Below are positions 42,968 to 50,691 of a stretch of DNA of 64,000 nt, piece after piece (positions within the stretch are counted from its first letter, which is position 1; every line of letters starts with the position of its first letter). The DNA is from JACMNW01 sp963708425 (GTDB lineage: Bacteria; Pseudomonadota; Alphaproteobacteria; Rhodobacterales; Rhodobacteraceae): NCBI GenBank assembly GCA_963708425.1, contig OY970206.1, positions 992,001-1,056,000 of the forward strand, written 5' to 3'. The position numbers and the translations under genes are program-made. The notes beneath the pieces are model-generated. The model saw only the letters and a list, made by a program, of their open reading frames with translations. It searched no databases and had not been told where the DNA came from.

Positions 42968-43062
42968 TGCATTCTCATCGGTTGGCATTGGTTGACGCGC
43001 AGTTGAGGCAGCGATAAGCCGAAACCGCAATAGTTTCCAGCCAGCAATAGACGGAGCATCCA

Positions 43063-44106
43063 ATGGCCGAGCCGGTCCAAACGCCTCAGGCTTTCCCGAC
43101 ACGCATCTTTTCCGGCATTCAACCGTCGGGTGGCCTGACCCTTGGCAATTACCTCGGCGCGCTGAAACGCTTTGTCGAAAAACAGGACGAGGGCATCGAG
43201 ACAATTTATTGTCTGGTCGATATGCACGCGATCACAACCTGGCAGGACCCGGCCAAGCTGCGCCACGCCACCCGTGAGGCGGCAGCTGGTTTCATCGCCG
43301 CAGGCATCGACCCCGCACGGTCGATCCTGTTCAACCAAAGCCAAGTGACTGCGCATGTCGAACTGGGCTGGATCTTCAATTGCGTCGCCCGAATGGGGTG
43401 GATGTCGCGCATGACGCAGTTCAAAGACAAGGCCGGCAAAAACTCGGAAAACGTGTCGCTGGGCCTGTTCGCCTACCCTGCCCTGATGGCCGCCGATATC
43501 ATGGCCTATAAAGCCACGCACGTGCCGGTGGGCGAGGATCAAAAACAGCATCTGGAGCTGTGCCGCGACATCGCGACCAAGTTCAATAACGACTATGGCG
43601 TCAGCGTCTTCCCGATCGTGGAGCCGGTCATCGAAGGCCCAGCCACCCGCGTGATGAGCTTGCGGGACGGCACGATGAAGATGTCAAAATCCGATCCATC
43701 CGATCAAAGCCGTATCAACCTGACCGATGACGCCGACACGATCGCCAAGAAAATCCGCAAGGCGAAGACCGACGCAGAACCGCTGCCCGAAACGCTTGAT
43801 GGTCTTAAAGACCGACCCGAGGCGCGCAACCTGGTGAACATCTATGCGGCCTTGGCGGGCATGTCGCCAAGCGCGGTGATTGTCCAACATGCGGGGGCGC
43901 AGTTTGGGACGTTCAAGCCGGCTTTGGCTGATCTTGCGGTGGAAAAGCTGTCACCGATCACAGTCGAAATGACCCGGCTGATGAAAGACCCCGCAGAAAT
44001 AGACCGCATCCTCGGGGCCGGGGCAGGACGGGCCGAGGCTATTGCGCGCCCCATTGTCGACCAAGTCTACGATATCATCGGCATGATCCGGTCGCGGCAA
44101 ATTTAG
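43063..44106 (+). CDS. trpS: Tryptophanyl-tRNA synthetase
   Basis: A 347-residue class I synthetase. FSGIQPSGGLTLGNYLGAL carries the HIGH-equivalent site (about residues 17-35), the middle GEDQKQHLELCRDIATKFN binds substrate, and KMSKSD (about residue 206) is the second ATP signature. Length is normal. It is followed by a 34-base hairpin and a strong terminator at 44240-44273. Confidence 0.97.
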   Translation: MAEPVQTPQAFPTRIFSGIQPSGGLTLGNYLGALKRFVEKQDEGIETIYCLVDMHAITTWQDPAKLRHATREAAAGFIAAGIDPARSILFNQSQVTAHVELGWIFNCVARMGWMSRMTQFKDKAGKNSENVSLGLFAYPALMAADIMAYKATHVPVGEDQKQHLELCRDIATKFNNDYGVSVFPIVEPVIEGPATRVMSLRDGTMKMSKSDPSDQSRINLTDDADTIAKKIRKAKTDAEPLPETLDGLKDRPEARNLVNIYAALAGMSPSAVIVQHAGAQFGTFKPALADLAVEKLSPITVEMTRLMKDPAEIDRILGAGAGRAEAIARPIVDQVYDIIGMIRSRQI

Positions 44107-44154
44107 CGTCCGCAGTAGCGGCGTCACGAAACGGATTCAAAACCATGGCATCTT

Positions 44155-44188
44155 CGCACCCGAGCGTTCCATCGCTCATCCGGGTGCG
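44155..44188 (+). other. Stem-loop downstream of trpS
   Basis: CGCACCCG (44155-44162) pairs with CGGGTGCG (44181-44188), and the inner AGCG/CGCT extends the stem with a 6-base loop and a small bulge. It is about 50 bases after the trpS stop, has no T-run, and precedes the true terminator. It may be a 3'-end stabiliser or part of a small transcript. Confidence 0.5.
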
Positions 44189-44239
44189 GATTGTCCCCCG
44201 CAAAGCAGGGTAATACCCCATTGCCCACGCGCCCGATTA

Positions 44240-44273
44240 CCCCCGGATCGCCCCCGATCCGGGGGGCTTTTTT
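44240..44273 (+). terminator. Intrinsic terminator downstream of trpS
   Basis: Stem CCCCGGATCG/CGATCCGGGG (44241-44250 with 44255-44264) with a CCCC loop, then GGC and TTTTTT (44268-44273). A strong rho-independent terminator on the + strand, 100 bases before the VOC gene. Confidence 0.92.
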
Positions 44274-44374
44274 ATGTCCATTGCGCGCAGATACTGTGCG
44301 AAGAAAGTCGTTTCGGCATTGCCTGGCACAGGATATATGCAAGTGAGCATATTCAAACGGCCATGGAGCCCACG

Positions 44375-44857
44375 ATGACAACCCTACCAAACGAAACCCG
44401 CATCGGGCACGTTCACCTGAAGGTCGCTGATCTTGAACGCGCGATTGGGTTCTACCGAGATGTCTTGGGATTTGAACTTATGGCGCGCTATGGCACGCAG
44501 GCGGCGTTTTTGTCTGCGGGCGGCTATCACCACCATATCGGGTTGAACACTTGGGAAAGCCAGGGCGGCACACCAGCCCCTGCCGGCCATACCGGACTCT
44601 ATCATACCGCGATCCTGCTGCCCGACCGCGCCTCGCTTGGCGCCGCCTTGCAGCGGGTGATTGATGCCGGGGTGGCGATTGATGGGGCTGCCGATCATGG
44701 CGTTTCGGAAGCGGTCTATCTGCGCGATCCGGATGGCAACGGGATTGAGCTGTACCGCGACCGGGCCGAGAAAGACTGGCCGCGCGACGCAGAGGGAAAC
44801 CTTGCGATGTTCAACGCGCGGCTCGATCTGAAGGCACTGCTGGCCGAGGCTGCGTGA
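44375..44857 (+). CDS. VOC family (glyoxalase/dioxygenase-fold) protein
   Basis: A 160-residue vicinal-oxygen-chelate protein with paired beta-alpha-beta-beta-beta modules: IGHVHLKVADLERAIGFYRD then LYHTAILLPDRASLGAAL. Candidate metal ligands are His16 or nearby in GHVHLKV, His in LYHTAI and Glu in NGIELYRD. It resembles catechol-2,3-dioxygenase-like CatE proteins, but substrate and metal are unknown. ATG 44375 has GGAG seven bases upstream; ATG 44363 lies on that site itself. Confidence 0.85.
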   Translation: MTTLPNETRIGHVHLKVADLERAIGFYRDVLGFELMARYGTQAAFLSAGGYHHHIGLNTWESQGGTPAPAGHTGLYHTAILLPDRASLGAALQRVIDAGVAIDGAADHGVSEAVYLRDPDGNGIELYRDRAEKDWPRDAEGNLAMFNARLDLKALLAEAA

Positions 44858-44921
44858 TCCTGGCAGGGCTTGCCAGCCCCCGGTCTGATGCGGCATGATT
44901 GCCTGCCGGGGGTGCTGATTG

Positions 44922-45377
44922 ATGCGGAAGTTTCTAGTCGTGCTGGATGACAGCCGAGAATGTCTGAACGCGATGCGATTTGCGGCTTTGAGGGCAGCGA
45001 ATACGTCGGGGGGGGTGCAGATCTTGTCGATCATCCCGCCGGAAGAATACCAGCACTGGATGGGGGTTGCCGATCTGATGCGGGCGGAGGCTCGGGAGCG
45101 GATCGAGGCGCATTTCGAGGTGTTCGCGAAATGGATGCGGGATAAACAGGGGATCAACCCGGAACTGGTCATCCGGGAGGGCGATCCGGTGCAGGAAATT
45201 CTGGCGCAGGTTCGGGATGATCCCTCAATAGGGGTGCTGGTTTTGGGGGCGGGCACCGATAAATCGGGGCCCGGCCCGCTGGTTACTCAGATGAGCCGAA
45301 ATTCGGGGGGGCTGCCGATTCCGATCACCATCGTTCCGGGAGATATGTCGAAGGAAAGGCTGGAGAGCATTACTTGA
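44922..45377 (+). CDS. Universal stress protein (UspA family)
   Basis: A 151-residue Usp-fold protein. RKFLVVLDDSRECLNAMRFAALRA opens the domain and VLVLGAGTDKSGPGPLV corresponds to the ATP-binding G-2xG-9xG(S/T) loop, with variation. It is probably a stress-responsive nucleotide-binding protein. ATG 44922 follows GGGGGTG. Just after its stop come overlapping hairpins at 45384-45414. Confidence 0.88.
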   Translation: MRKFLVVLDDSRECLNAMRFAALRAANTSGGVQILSIIPPEEYQHWMGVADLMRAEARERIEAHFEVFAKWMRDKQGINPELVIREGDPVQEILAQVRDDPSIGVLVLGAGTDKSGPGPLVTQMSRNSGGLPIPITIVPGDMSKERLESIT

Positions 45378-45383
45378 AGGGGT

Positions 45384-45414
45384 GTGTTACCGGGGCGGGT
45401 AACACGCGTGTTAC
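45384..45414. promoter_or_regulatory. Three-armed alternating hairpin after the usp gene
   Basis: GTGTTACC (45384-45391) pairs with GGTAACAC (45398-45405), but the same GTAACAC can pair instead with GTGTTAC (45408-45414), giving the 16-bp palindrome GTAACACGCGTGTTAC (45399-45414). The two stems exclude each other. This could be a regulator site with repeated half-sites or an attenuator-like switch ahead of the protease gene; the first hairpin may also end usp transcription. Confidence 0.5.
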
Positions 45415-45537
45415 GATTGGTAAGTTTTTGATATTGCTTAATAACTTAAAAAATCTTTATACATTCTTAACTTCTTAACAAGTACACTGATAGAACTAGA
45501 TATGGAAAATTGGGCGTGAAATAGCGAGGCGAAGGGT
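45415..45537. promoter_or_regulatory. AT-rich region upstream of the protease gene
   Basis: About 100 bases from 45415 are strikingly AT-rich for this genome, with runs such as TTAATAACTTAAAAAATC. It probably contains the protease promoter and may attract a xenogeneic silencer. No single -35/-10 pair is clearly best. Confidence 0.5.
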
Positions 45538-46977
45538 GTGAAGTCTGTAGTATTAACTGCGTTGCTTCTTGTAAGTTTGTGCCTCGTTTCTGGATTTGCA
45601 GCTGCCCAGCCGTCGGTTGAAAGTGAGTTCGATGCTCGCCCCTTACTCACACAAGAGAAACGAACGTTACAGGCGGCGCTCGCGTTTTCTGGGGATTATG
45701 TGGGCCTATTGGATGGCGCTTGGGGCAAAGGAAGCCAGCGCGCCCTTGAGGCTTATTGTCTGCGAACTGCTAACACCGATAAGCCGAGTTTTCAGGACGT
45801 CCTACCAGTTCTTCGAGAGTTTGAGGCTGAGCGGCGAGCAAGTGGGTGGGAGATGTTTTACTCTGAAGCAACAAATACATCTTATGCCCATCCGTTCGAT
45901 CTATTGGTCCAAGACCAAAGTGCTGATGTCATAAGGTTCAACTCTGACAATGATCGACTGAGTTTGGTTGTCGACTTTTCCAACTTGGTTGGAACACTTG
46001 CTATTCATGACTACCTGCTGTCGGAGGGGCTGGCCTACCCGGAGCGTTATCAGAGTCTTAAACCCAGCCGTTTAATCACAGCTGTCGCATTGCCGGACGG
46101 CCTGACTGCTTACGCCCGATCAGATAATCTGGACAAAGGCTATGTGACAATCACCATCATTTCGGGCGAAGAACACAAGACGCGCGTTGCTCTTATGGCG
46201 GGAAGTATTCAGCGTGGGCGCGGGCTCGCCTTGGAACTGCCGCCGCAGGGTTTGCTTGCGAGCATGTTGCAAAGTTCTGGGATCAAACAGAACCCACCCA
46301 GCCAAGTCGAAGGCAATGCGTCGTCTACGGTTGATCCGGCGGGGCCTGCATTGCCGGGTGAGTTGGAAGGCTCGGGTACAGGTTTCTTCATCAACAACAC
46401 CGACGTCGTGACTGCTGAACATGTCGTCACCGGCTGTGTGCGGCTTTCACTTATGGACGGATCGCCGCTAACGCTGATCTCTAGCAATGCCGATCTTGAT
46501 CTTGCCGTAGTATCTTCTGCACGGCGATCCGACGTCTGGTTAGAGTTGAGTTCCGATGTAGTCGCGCATCTTGGTGAGACCGTTATGGCGCTTGGATACC
46601 CTTATCTTGGCACACTTGATCAGGGCCTAACGGTTACTGGCGGCAACGTCAGCGCCCTGCAAGACATTGATGGAAGCAAAGATAAAGTCATGATTTCCGC
46701 GCCGGTGCAGCCGGGCAATAGCGGCGGCCCATTGGTCAATTCGCGCGGCGCGGTGATCGGCGTTGTGGTGTCACGAGTGGATGATCTGGCAATTCTTGAG
46801 AACACTGGAACGCTGCCACAAAACATGAACTTTGCGGTTAGAAACGATACGTTGACGGATTTCTTGAAAGGCGCGCAGATTTTGTTCCCCGCAGCTACTG
46901 GCGACGGCTTCAAGCTTGATGAGGGTGTGCCGGACAGCATCGCGAAGGCTGTTGTCCCGATCTATTGTTATAAGTGA
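45538..46977 (+). CDS. Secreted trypsin-like serine protease with peptidoglycan-binding-like N-terminus
   Basis: A 479-residue exported protease. A signal peptide (about residues 1-23, ending GFAAAQ) is followed by a short peptidoglycan-binding-like repeat (LQAALAFSGDYVGLLDGAWG), a middle region of unknown fold, and a trypsin/HtrA-like domain from about residue 280. The triad is His295 (VVTAEHVV), Asp321 (DLDLAVV) and Ser395 (QPGNSGGPL). No PDZ domain follows, unlike DegP. It starts at GTG 45538 with GAGG upstream. Codon use and GC are clearly lower than in the neighbours, suggesting transfer. Confidence 0.87.
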   Translation: MKSVVLTALLLVSLCLVSGFAAAQPSVESEFDARPLLTQEKRTLQAALAFSGDYVGLLDGAWGKGSQRALEAYCLRTANTDKPSFQDVLPVLREFEAERRASGWEMFYSEATNTSYAHPFDLLVQDQSADVIRFNSDNDRLSLVVDFSNLVGTLAIHDYLLSEGLAYPERYQSLKPSRLITAVALPDGLTAYARSDNLDKGYVTITIISGEEHKTRVALMAGSIQRGRGLALELPPQGLLASMLQSSGIKQNPPSQVEGNASSTVDPAGPALPGELEGSGTGFFINNTDVVTAEHVVTGCVRLSLMDGSPLTLISSNADLDLAVVSSARRSDVWLELSSDVVAHLGETVMALGYPYLGTLDQGLTVTGGNVSALQDIDGSKDKVMISAPVQPGNSGGPLVNSRGAVIGVVVSRVDDLAILENTGTLPQNMNFAVRNDTLTDFLKGAQILFPAATGDGFKLDEGVPDSIAKAVVPIYCYK

Positions 46978-47093
46978 TCGAAAGGTCGGTTGTTTAGCCG
47001 CCGGTTACTGTAACGGCCTTGCATATCGGAAGTCCTCCCCCCGATCATCCTGCCTCCGTCCAAATCTTTTCCCTACCGGATTTGACACGCGTC

Positions 47094-47230
47094 AAATCGG
47101 GTCGCGCCTGCCACCCGGCCCGCGCACGGCGCAGGCGTTCTTCGGGGCAAAGGTCCACTGGACCTTTGCTTACCCCTCATCACCCCCCGGCAGGCGCGTT
47201 GCGCCCGCCCAGTCAGGCGCGACCCGATTT
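47094..47230. repeat. Long inverted repeat with an inner perfect hairpin
   Basis: The 17-base arms at 47094-47110 and 47214-47230 are exact reverse complements enclosing 103 bases, in the middle of which GCAAAGGTCCA (47147-47157) pairs perfectly with TGGACCTTTGC (47159-47169). The transcript would fold into a branched structure. Confidence 0.75.
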
Positions 47231-47286
47231 ACCAGCCACGGCACTTGGACCTACCTCCCTTGCCTTTCGGCTTGCGCCTACTGGCA

Positions 47287-47330
47287 AGGAACCGGCCATC
47301 TGTCCCCCGGACAGATGGCTGATCGGTTCC
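47287..47330. repeat. Strong hairpin with 11-bp perfect stem
   Basis: GCCATCTGTCC (47295-47305) pairs with GGACAGATGGC (47309-47319) across a CCC loop; the outer GGAACCG (47287-47293) pairs with CGGTTCC (47324-47330) beyond a small bulge. Confidence 0.75.
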
Positions 47331-47494
47331 GCGCGTGCTCCCAAAAACATCGCCAATATCAAGGTGGATTTTCCGTGCCAACCGCCCTGACTGCCCCCGG
47401 CAGACGGCTGATCAGTTCCGGTTCCTATGTCAAAGGCTTGCTTGTGTGGCTGGCGTCAGCCGCTTACATGACCCGCTTTGCCAGCATCAGAGTT

Positions 47495-47523
47495 TTGGAC
47501 AGCGCGATCAGTTGTGCTAGTCT
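47495..47523 (+). promoter_or_regulatory. Candidate promoter of the DUF3052-like gene
   Basis: TTGGAC (47495-47500) and TAGTCT (47518-47523) are separated by 17 bases, a fair sigma-70 match located about 60 bases before the start codon at 47584. By-eye assignment only. Confidence 0.35.
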
Positions 47524-47583
47524 GCGCCGCACAGGTCTTTTTTGATTGTCGGGATAACCGGGGAACAGGGAAGGACAAGGCAT

Positions 47584-48180
47584 ATGGGGCGCACGACGGA
47601 AACATTTGCGCAGTGGCAGGGGCAGAGCGCCGAGGTGCTGGCGCTGTTGGAGCCCAGCGAAGTTATTTTGCGGGGCGGGATCAGGGACCGGGTGCCGCGC
47701 GCCTCAATCTCTCGGATGACGGTGGATGGCGGGTGGCTGACGCTGGCCACGCACCGGGGGCCGCTGGTGTTGGAATTGGGCGAGGTGGAGGCGGCGAAAT
47801 GGTTGGTGGCGCTGCAAAAACCGCCCGCGACTTTGGCGGAAAAGCTGGGGGTTGGTGCGGCGTGCCGGGCGCATGTGATGGGGCGGTTGGATGACGCGGA
47901 ACTTGTGGGCGCGCTGGACGGGGCGCAGGCGGCATCGCTTGCCGATGCGGGGATATTGCTGGCGGTGCTGGAGGCACCTGCCGATCTGGACGCGGCATTT
48001 GCAGTGGCGATGTCTGCGCCGCATCTGATGCTGTGGTGCGTCTATCCGAAGGGCAAGGGGGCCGTTACTGACGGCATGGTGCGCGACTATTTGCGGGCTC
48101 GCGGCTATATCGACAGCAAAAGCTGTGCGGTGTCTGACTGGTTGACGGCAACGCGGTATGGGGTGCGGAAAACCGGCTGA
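47584..48180 (+). CDS. DUF3052-like protein of unknown function
   Basis: A 198-residue protein. The C-terminal half (LMLWCVYPKGKGAVTDG, RDYLRARGYIDSKSCAVSDWLTATRYGVRK) resembles DUF3052 proteins; the first half (RVPRASISRMTVDGGWLTL) looks like a separate small domain, giving a repeated beta-rich impression. No catalytic motif is obvious. ATG 47584 follows GGAAGGA. Its TGA stop abuts the convergent aminotransferase stop in TGATCA (48178-48183). Confidence 0.75.
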   Translation: MGRTTETFAQWQGQSAEVLALLEPSEVILRGGIRDRVPRASISRMTVDGGWLTLATHRGPLVLELGEVEAAKWLVALQKPPATLAEKLGVGAACRAHVMGRLDDAELVGALDGAQAASLADAGILLAVLEAPADLDAAFAVAMSAPHLMLWCVYPKGKGAVTDGMVRDYLRARGYIDSKSCAVSDWLTATRYGVRKTG

Positions 48181-49347
48181 TCAGCCCGATAGCACGTCGA
48201 TGAAGCGGCCAATCTCTGCTTCGGTGTTGTAGTAGTGGACGGAGGCGCGGACCAACGCATCAATGCCGCGCGCGTCGAAATCCAGCAGCGCGTAGGTGCG
48301 GGGGGAGACAGAGACGTTGATGCCTTTGGCGTGCAGTCGGGCGCGGATTTGTTCAGCAGGCTCGCCGTCTTTGGTGAAGGTGACGATGCCGCATTTCTGC
48401 GCGCCTTGGTCGTGCAGAGTGATGCCGGGGGTCGAGCCCAATGCAAAGCGCAGGGCGGACGCGAGCAGCGAGACGCGCAGTTCAATCTGTGGCAGGCCAA
48501 GGCTGCGGGCGTAGCGGACGGCCTGCATCAGGCCGATGCGACCGGCAGCGAAGCTTTCCCAGTTTTCGAAGCGTTTGGCAGTGGGGTCCAGAGTGTAGCT
48601 GTCGGGCCCAGTCCAGGTGGCGGCGTGCAGGTCTATGAAGGGCGGGTCGATTTGATCGAGAAAGCCTTTGCGGACGTACAGAAACCCGGTGCCGCGCGGG
48701 CCGCGCAGGAATTTGCGACCCGTGCCGGACAGGATATCGCAGCCGATCACGCGCACGTCGAGGTCTATCTGGCCGACGGATTGGCAGGCATCCAGCAGGT
48801 AGATCAGCTTATGTTTGCGGGCGATGCGGCCGACTTCGACAGCTGGGTTTACGAGGCCGCCTTGAGTGGGGACGTGCGTCAGGGCGATGAGTTTGGTGCG
48901 GGGTTTGACCATGGCGTCCATCGCGGCGATGTCGATCTGGCCAGAGGCGTCGGACGGGACGAGGTCGATATGCAGGCCGCGTCGTTTGGCCTGTTGCAGC
49001 AGGGCGAGGTAGTTGGAGGCGTATTCGGACGCGTGCGTAAGGATGCGGTCGCCTTTGGCCAGCGGCAGGCCGTAGAACGCCATATCCCAGGCGCGGGTGG
49101 CATTTTCGGCATAGGCGATTTCATCCGGGTCGGCGTTCAGCAGCGCGGCGAATTCGGTGTAGAAGGCGGCGAGGTCATCGGCGGCGGCGCGTGCAGCCTC
49201 GTAGCCGCCGATCTGGCGTTCAAGGCTCAGGTGGGTGGTTACGGCATCGTAGACCGGGTTTGGCATCAGGGATGCGCCGGCGTTGTTGAAATGCAGGATA
49301 TTTTGGCAAGCCGGGGTGTCGGCGCGGATAGCGTCAATATCGAGCAT
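48181..49347 (-). CDS. Class V aminotransferase-fold PLP enzyme
   Basis: A 388-residue fold-type I PLP enzyme of the class V group (cysteine desulfurase, isopenicillin N epimerase, EgtE-like). FNNAGASLMP opens the protein, LLDACQSVGQIDLDV holds the PLP-binding Asp and Gln, and SGTGRKFLRGPRGTGFLYV carries the Schiff-base Lys. No flexible catalytic-Cys loop typical of IscS is apparent. The nearby nfuA gene hints at sulfur chemistry, but they are on opposite strands and not in an operon. Substrate open. Confidence 0.84.
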   Translation of the reverse strand: MLDIDAIRADTPACQNILHFNNAGASLMPNPVYDAVTTHLSLERQIGGYEAARAAADDLAAFYTEFAALLNADPDEIAYAENATRAWDMAFYGLPLAKGDRILTHASEYASNYLALLQQAKRRGLHIDLVPSDASGQIDIAAMDAMVKPRTKLIALTHVPTQGGLVNPAVEVGRIARKHKLIYLLDACQSVGQIDLDVRVIGCDILSGTGRKFLRGPRGTGFLYVRKGFLDQIDPPFIDLHAATWTGPDSYTLDPTAKRFENWESFAAGRIGLMQAVRYARSLGLPQIELRVSLLASALRFALGSTPGITLHDQGAQKCGIVTFTKDGEPAEQIRARLHAKGINVSVSPRTYALLDFDARGIDALVRASVHYYNTEAEIGRFIDVLSG

Positions 49348-49529
49348 CTGAGGGGGGTTCCTTGCTGATCTATTTTTGCGCCACTGTTTCGCGGTGTGCG
49401 TGGCAGTTCAAGCGCTAAGCGTTGCGATAAGCAGGAAATGGCGGAGGCGGGTAGGGTTTAAAATCATTCCAAACCTTGACAGTCGGGCAGCGCAAGCGCA
49501 TATCCGACAAGAACCGTTGGAGATAGATG

Positions 49530-50093
49530 ATGTTCATCCAGACCGAATCCACCCCGAACCCGGCGACGCTGAAATTCCTGCCGGGGCAGACTGTGCTGGA
49601 ACTGGGCACGGCTGATTTCCCGAGTGCCGAGGCGGGGATGAAATCACCGTTGGCTAGCCGTATTTTTGCGACGGGGAATGTGACGGGCGTGTTCTTTGGC
49701 ACCGATTTCGTGACAGTGACCAAGGCGGAAAGCGCGCAGTGGGATCATATCAAGCCGGCGATTTTGGGCGCCATCATGGAGCATTACCAATCGGGTGCTG
49801 CGGTGATGGACGGCGAAGTGGCTGCTGGCGGTGGTCATGCGGAACATACGGGCGAGGATGGGGACATCGTGCGCCAGATCAAGGAATTGCTGGATACGCG
49901 AGTGCGGCCCGCAGTGGCGCAAGACGGCGGGGATATCACGTTCCACGGGTTTGACCGGGGGATTGTGTATCTGCATATGCAGGGCGCTTGTGCGGGATGC
50001 CCGTCTTCGACGTTGACGCTGAAAATGGGGATCGAGAATTTGCTGCGGCATTACATTCCCGAAGTGCTGGAAGTGCGGCCTGTTGCGGCCTGA
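49530..50093 (+). CDS. nfuA: Iron-sulfur scaffold NfuA-like protein
   Basis: A 187-residue Fe-S carrier. The N-terminal Nfu_N domain (MFIQTESTPNPATLKFLPG) and C-terminal NifU domain with ACAGCPSS, where Cys154 and Cys157 coordinate a [4Fe-4S] cluster, are present, joined by a linker near residues 90-110. It delivers clusters to client enzymes. Two ATGs are adjacent (49527, 49530); the second is better spaced from GGAG at 49519. tsaB starts inside its last codons. Confidence 0.93.
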   Translation: MFIQTESTPNPATLKFLPGQTVLELGTADFPSAEAGMKSPLASRIFATGNVTGVFFGTDFVTVTKAESAQWDHIKPAILGAIMEHYQSGAAVMDGEVAAGGGHAEHTGEDGDIVRQIKELLDTRVRPAVAQDGGDITFHGFDRGIVYLHMQGACAGCPSSTLTLKMGIENLLRHYIPEVLEVRPVAA

Positions 50094-50691
50094 ATGGATT
50101 TTGGCATTCGACACGTCGGCCGCGCATTGTGCGGCCGCTTTGTTGTGTGGTGACCAGATCATCTTGCGAGACGAGCAGATGGCAAAGGGACAAGCGGAGC
50201 GGTTGATGCCGTTGCTGGAAGAGATGCTGGTTGAGGGTGGCATCAGTTGGGTCGATCTATGCGCCATTGGCGTAGGGACCGGGCCGGGGAACTTTACTGG
50301 CGTGCGGATTTCGGTGGCGGCGGCGCGCGGGTTGGCACTGGGGTTGGGCATTCCGGCGATAGGGGTTAGCGCGTTGGAGGCGATGGCGCTGGGGGCCGCG
50401 CGACCCGTTAGCGTGATCATCGACGCACGGCGCGACGAGGTTTATGTGCAAAGCTTTGCCGATGACGGGCCCGGTCCGGCGCGGCTGGTCGCTGCGGCGG
50501 CAGGCCCTAGCGCCGGTTTCGGTTCAGTTGTTGGGCTTGGCGGGGTGACGCCACGTTACCCGTTGGCCGAAGCGATTGCCCGGATCGCGGCCTTGCGGAT
50601 TGGCGAGCCACAGCCGCGCCCTGCGCCGTTTTACTTGCGCGGCGCTGATGCGGCCCCATCATCAGACCCACCACCGGTGATTTTGCCGTGA
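50083..50691 (+). CDS. tsaB: tRNA threonylcarbamoyladenosine biosynthesis protein TsaB
   Basis: A 202-residue ASKHA-fold partner of TsaD in making t6A37 of tRNA. ILAFDTSAAHCAAALL near the start and GTGPGNFTGVRISVAAARGLALG are family signatures. No in-frame ATG exists at the front: the likely start is TTG 50083 (11 bases inside nfuA, with GGAAG upstream), or TTG 50101. The ATG at 50094 is out of frame. Overlaps rimI by four bases. Confidence 0.9.
   Translation: MRPEWILAFDTSAAHCAAALLCGDQIILRDEQMAKGQAERLMPLLEEMLVEGGISWVDLCAIGVGTGPGNFTGVRISVAAARGLALGLGIPAIGVSALEAMALGAARPVSVIIDARRDEVYVQSFADDGPGPARLVAAAAGPSAGFGSVVGLGGVTPRYPLAEAIARIAALRIGEPQPRPAPFYLRGADAAPSSDPPPVILP

Larger units (their letters stand above)
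46978..47583. other. Palindrome-rich non-coding region
   Basis: A 606-base stretch without a convincing gene; its open frames have no family character. It is packed with inverted repeats: TTTGAC/GTCAAA (47081-47096), a 17-base arm AAATCGGGTCGCGCCTG (47094-47110) with its exact complement at 47214-47230, GCAAAGGTCCA/TGGACCTTTGC (47147-47169) and GCCATCTGTCC/GGACAGATGGC (47295-47319). The last is flanked by GGAACCG/CGGTTCC. A diverged copy of the right part (GGCTGATCAGTTCCGG) recurs near 47407-47422. It may be a MITE-like element, a pseudogene remnant or a structured RNA. Confidence 0.6.

Noticed and set aside
42125..43006. A 293-codon plus-strand frame over the rhomboid gene
   Set aside because: Antisense to a recognised membrane protein; rich in His/Arg/Gln/Pro without domains.
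44384..45256. A 290-codon minus-strand frame over the VOC and usp genes
   Set aside because: No motifs and antisense to two well-supported genes; Ser/Arg/Pro-rich composition is that of a shadow.
28000..46000. Reading the skew switch as a replication terminus
   Set aside because: A terminus would give G-rich to C-rich along the + strand; the observed order is the reverse in either orientation of the window.
46916..47545. A 209-codon frame over the palindromic region as a possible protein gene
   Set aside because: It starts inside the protease gene, no ribosome site, composition changes along its length, and inverted repeats explain the open frames better.
48181..50093. A suf/isc iron-sulfur operon from the class V aminotransferase and nfuA
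   Set aside because: The genes are on opposite strands and divergent, and the aminotransferase lacks a clear SufS/IscS catalytic cysteine loop.
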